Assembly (NCBI GenBank): GCA_000226015.1
Contig: JH153375.1
Location: forward strand, 54,360 to 97,007
Length of the DNA stretch: 42,648 bases
Direction of reading: 5' to 3'
Source of the DNA: Mnemiopsis leidyi
Lineage: Eukaryota; Ctenophora; Tentaculata; Lobata; Bolinopsidae
Shown: positions 41,048-42,648 of the stretch, in pieces
Layout of the letters: every line of letters begins with the position of its first letter
Numbering within the stretch: position 1 is the stretch's first letter
Translations under genes and position numbers: made by a program
The notes under the pieces: model-generated
What the model was told of the DNA's origin: nothing
The model's input: the letters and a program-made list of their open reading frames with translations, nothing else
Databases searched by the model: none

Positions 41048-42248
41048 ACTGACAGGTAAAGCTTTACCTAATTACTTGACTATATTCCTAGCGTCACAAT
41101 TGTTACATTCTACAAATGCTTTGTAATTGACCTAACTCCCTTACTACGTTGATTTCTCGTAACATTTCACACAAAAGTGCATGTCATAAAATAACCAGCA
41201 GCCAGTACACTCTCTCCCACGTCTCACTGACAAACAATGCCAGGCCTGCTATAAGCTTTATCACCACACACCCCTGGTCTAACGCCATCCTTTTGTTTTG
41301 CAATTACGGAGCACAATCCGCCATTTTACAAATGAGACATCCGATAAGAAATTCAAGGTGTGCCTTTACTCCTCAATACAAGCAGGTCCAGTCAGTGATA
41401 TGTCAATTGCATTTCCATTATTGTTACTTGGTTACCACATGAGTGTAGCTTGTCGTCAAATTCACCCGATTTTTGTGATTATCTCGACTTATTCTGGTAT
41501 ATTTTATGTCGTTATATTTAGTCATATTTAATAATAATTAGTCAGTCTTTTAATGGTGTCGAGAAGGGTCTGAATCATTTCTTGAATCTGTTTCAAAATG
41601 TTTCAAGTTGGTGTGGAGAAGGGTCTGAATCATTTCTTGAATCTGTTTCAAGTTGTAAGTGTTTTACTCCAAGTCCAAGTCCGATTTCTGGGTGACAGAA
41701 AAGTCTCCCCCTAAAATACTGTAAAGTTTTGTGTACTCCCTTCATTAGTGCGATTTTATGTGCTTATTCGCAAAATATAACCGGTACAATGTATAACTTT
41801 CTATTCTATTTAATTATTTTATTTATTTACTATTGTCAGTGATGTTGTCACATTTGTGTCACGTGTTGTGATTGTGACCAAACGTCGATTGTCGACGTAT
41901 GTTTTTGATACAATCTTCTTATCTAAGACTGTAAAAATCTTGGATCTTATTTAATTGTTGATTCCATTTATATCGCTCTACAAAGTTTCTCAGCACTATT
42001 TGTAGTAACCGTCGTTAAATCCTACTAAACTGGATATAAGTGCAGTTTATTCTTAGTCCTCTATCCGGCAATGCATTATTACTACAATTATTAATGTACG
42101 TTACATAGCTGTAATGTTCTAATGGCCCTGTTAGTGTCTGCGGAGCTGCAGCTCTCTTCATCGCACTAGCCTCGTTAATTGAGTTCTAGAAGTATAAGTT
42201 TAATTGATAATTTGAGTTCTTGAAGTTAGTTCATATTTATCAGAATTA
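41048..42248. other. Non-coding stretch
   Basis: Downstream of the small gene. It contains the 55-bp tandem duplication at 41556-41655 and AT-rich sequence; no exon is recognised. Confidence 0.5.
41556..41655. repeat. 55-bp tandem duplication
   Basis: Two copies, at 41556 and 41611, sharing GAGAAGGGTCTGAATCATTT and the bases after it. Confidence 0.95.
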
Positions 42249-42648
42249 CCTTACAAGACATTTTTATAACGTACGAAATGCGACGGTTTTTCCGAAATTT
42301 CGCCATATTTTCGGACCGCCAGAATTTCGGTCGTCGTAATAGAATCCGTCGCAATATTTTTAGCTTATTCCAATAATTGTGGGTTTATCGATTCATTTTG
42401 TTCTTGAAAAGTGATATGATGGTGGGACAAATAACCAAAATATTCCATGATGAATTGAATGTCAAATTGAATGTTAATACGTTTTAAATTTACTATAAAT
42501 TTCATATATGTGCTAACATGTAAAGATAAACAATTTAATACCAAATTCAATAAGTCATGTGATGCAGATATACATTATACTGTTCCGGAAATTCTACCAA
42601 TTCAATCGCTTCAGTTATTCCAGCTTTTCTAAACCCGTCTCTGATAAT
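42249..42648 (-). mobile_element. Pogo-like DNA transposon, family 1, truncated by window edge
   Basis: Begins CCTTACAAGACATTTTT after a TA (42247-42248). It matches the right part of the element at 15597-16191 in inverted orientation, with one difference noticed over about 265 bases. Beyond that match it carries transposase sequence replaced by Ns and deletion in the other copy. Confidence 0.85.
42547..42648 (-). CDS. Transposase C-terminus, partial
   Basis: Minus-strand frame open at the window edge, reading IIRDGFRKAGITEAIE and ending with a TGA at 42549-42547. The same motif occurs in the remnant at 11681-11788. It is the C-terminal end of a pogo/DDE-type transposase by motif resemblance; the catalytic region lies beyond the window. 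Confidence 0.6.
   Translation of the reverse strand: MIRDGFRKAGITEAIELVEFPEQYNVYLHHMTY

Noticed and set aside
1..42648. CRISPR arrays, operons, Shine-Dalgarno sites
   Set aside because: The tandem arrays have no unique spacers, and spliced genes show this is an animal nuclear genome.

Overview
The window is nuclear DNA of an invertebrate animal. It is AT-rich, genes are split by short spliceosomal introns with GT..AG ends, and minisatellites and small DNA transposons are plentiful. The orphan rhodopsin-like receptor and the TIR protein look like those of cnidarians, so a cnidarian is my best guess. That rests on remembered family resemblance, not a search.

Layout. 0.1-1.7 kb: 3' part of a fascin-like (beta-trefoil) gene, minus strand, running off the left edge. 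6.0-7.3 kb: a complete two-exon class A GPCR, plus strand. 7.66-9.5 kb, probably reaching 13.8 kb: a TIR-domain gene, minus strand, convergent with the GPCR, whose proposed large intron is full of repeats. 13.8-26.4 kb: mostly non-coding, with a pogo-like element, a tRNA-Gly-derived SINE, tandem repeats and a three-hairpin cloverleaf sequence. 26.4-29.1 kb: an intact, intronless SLC4A11-type transporter, plus strand. 31.6-39.5 kb: a block of minus-strand genes: a protein with two or three double-stranded-RNA-binding domains, then two complete genes and one partial gene sharing a short repeated module. 40.2-41.0 kb: a small plus-strand gene. The right edge cuts into a second copy of the pogo-like element, inverted relative to the first.

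The most interesting part is 34.3-39.5 kb. Joining exons by splice sites and reading phase gives two full-length proteins (about 282 and 273 aa) built from a 35-50 residue module, almost always one module per exon, with phase-2 introns between. One ends in an Ala/Gly-rich hydrophobic domain like the interferon-inducible IFI6/IFI27 (ISG12) family plus a PPAY tail; the other ends in a Ser-rich linker and a hydrophobic tail anchor. Two more modules at 39.1-39.5 kb have no visible C-terminal exon. A dsRNA-binding gene lies just downstream on the same strand and a TIR gene is elsewhere in the window. This suggests an innate-immunity-like neighbourhood, but the functional link is inference.

A second theme is minisatellites that contain or abut splice sites: a duplicated donor at 7.5-7.7 kb, a duplicated acceptor at 37.0-37.1 kb, and arrays starting within about 10 bases of donors at 9.2 and 33.5 kb. 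Exon boundaries are manual calls supported by phase agreement; no transcript evidence was available.
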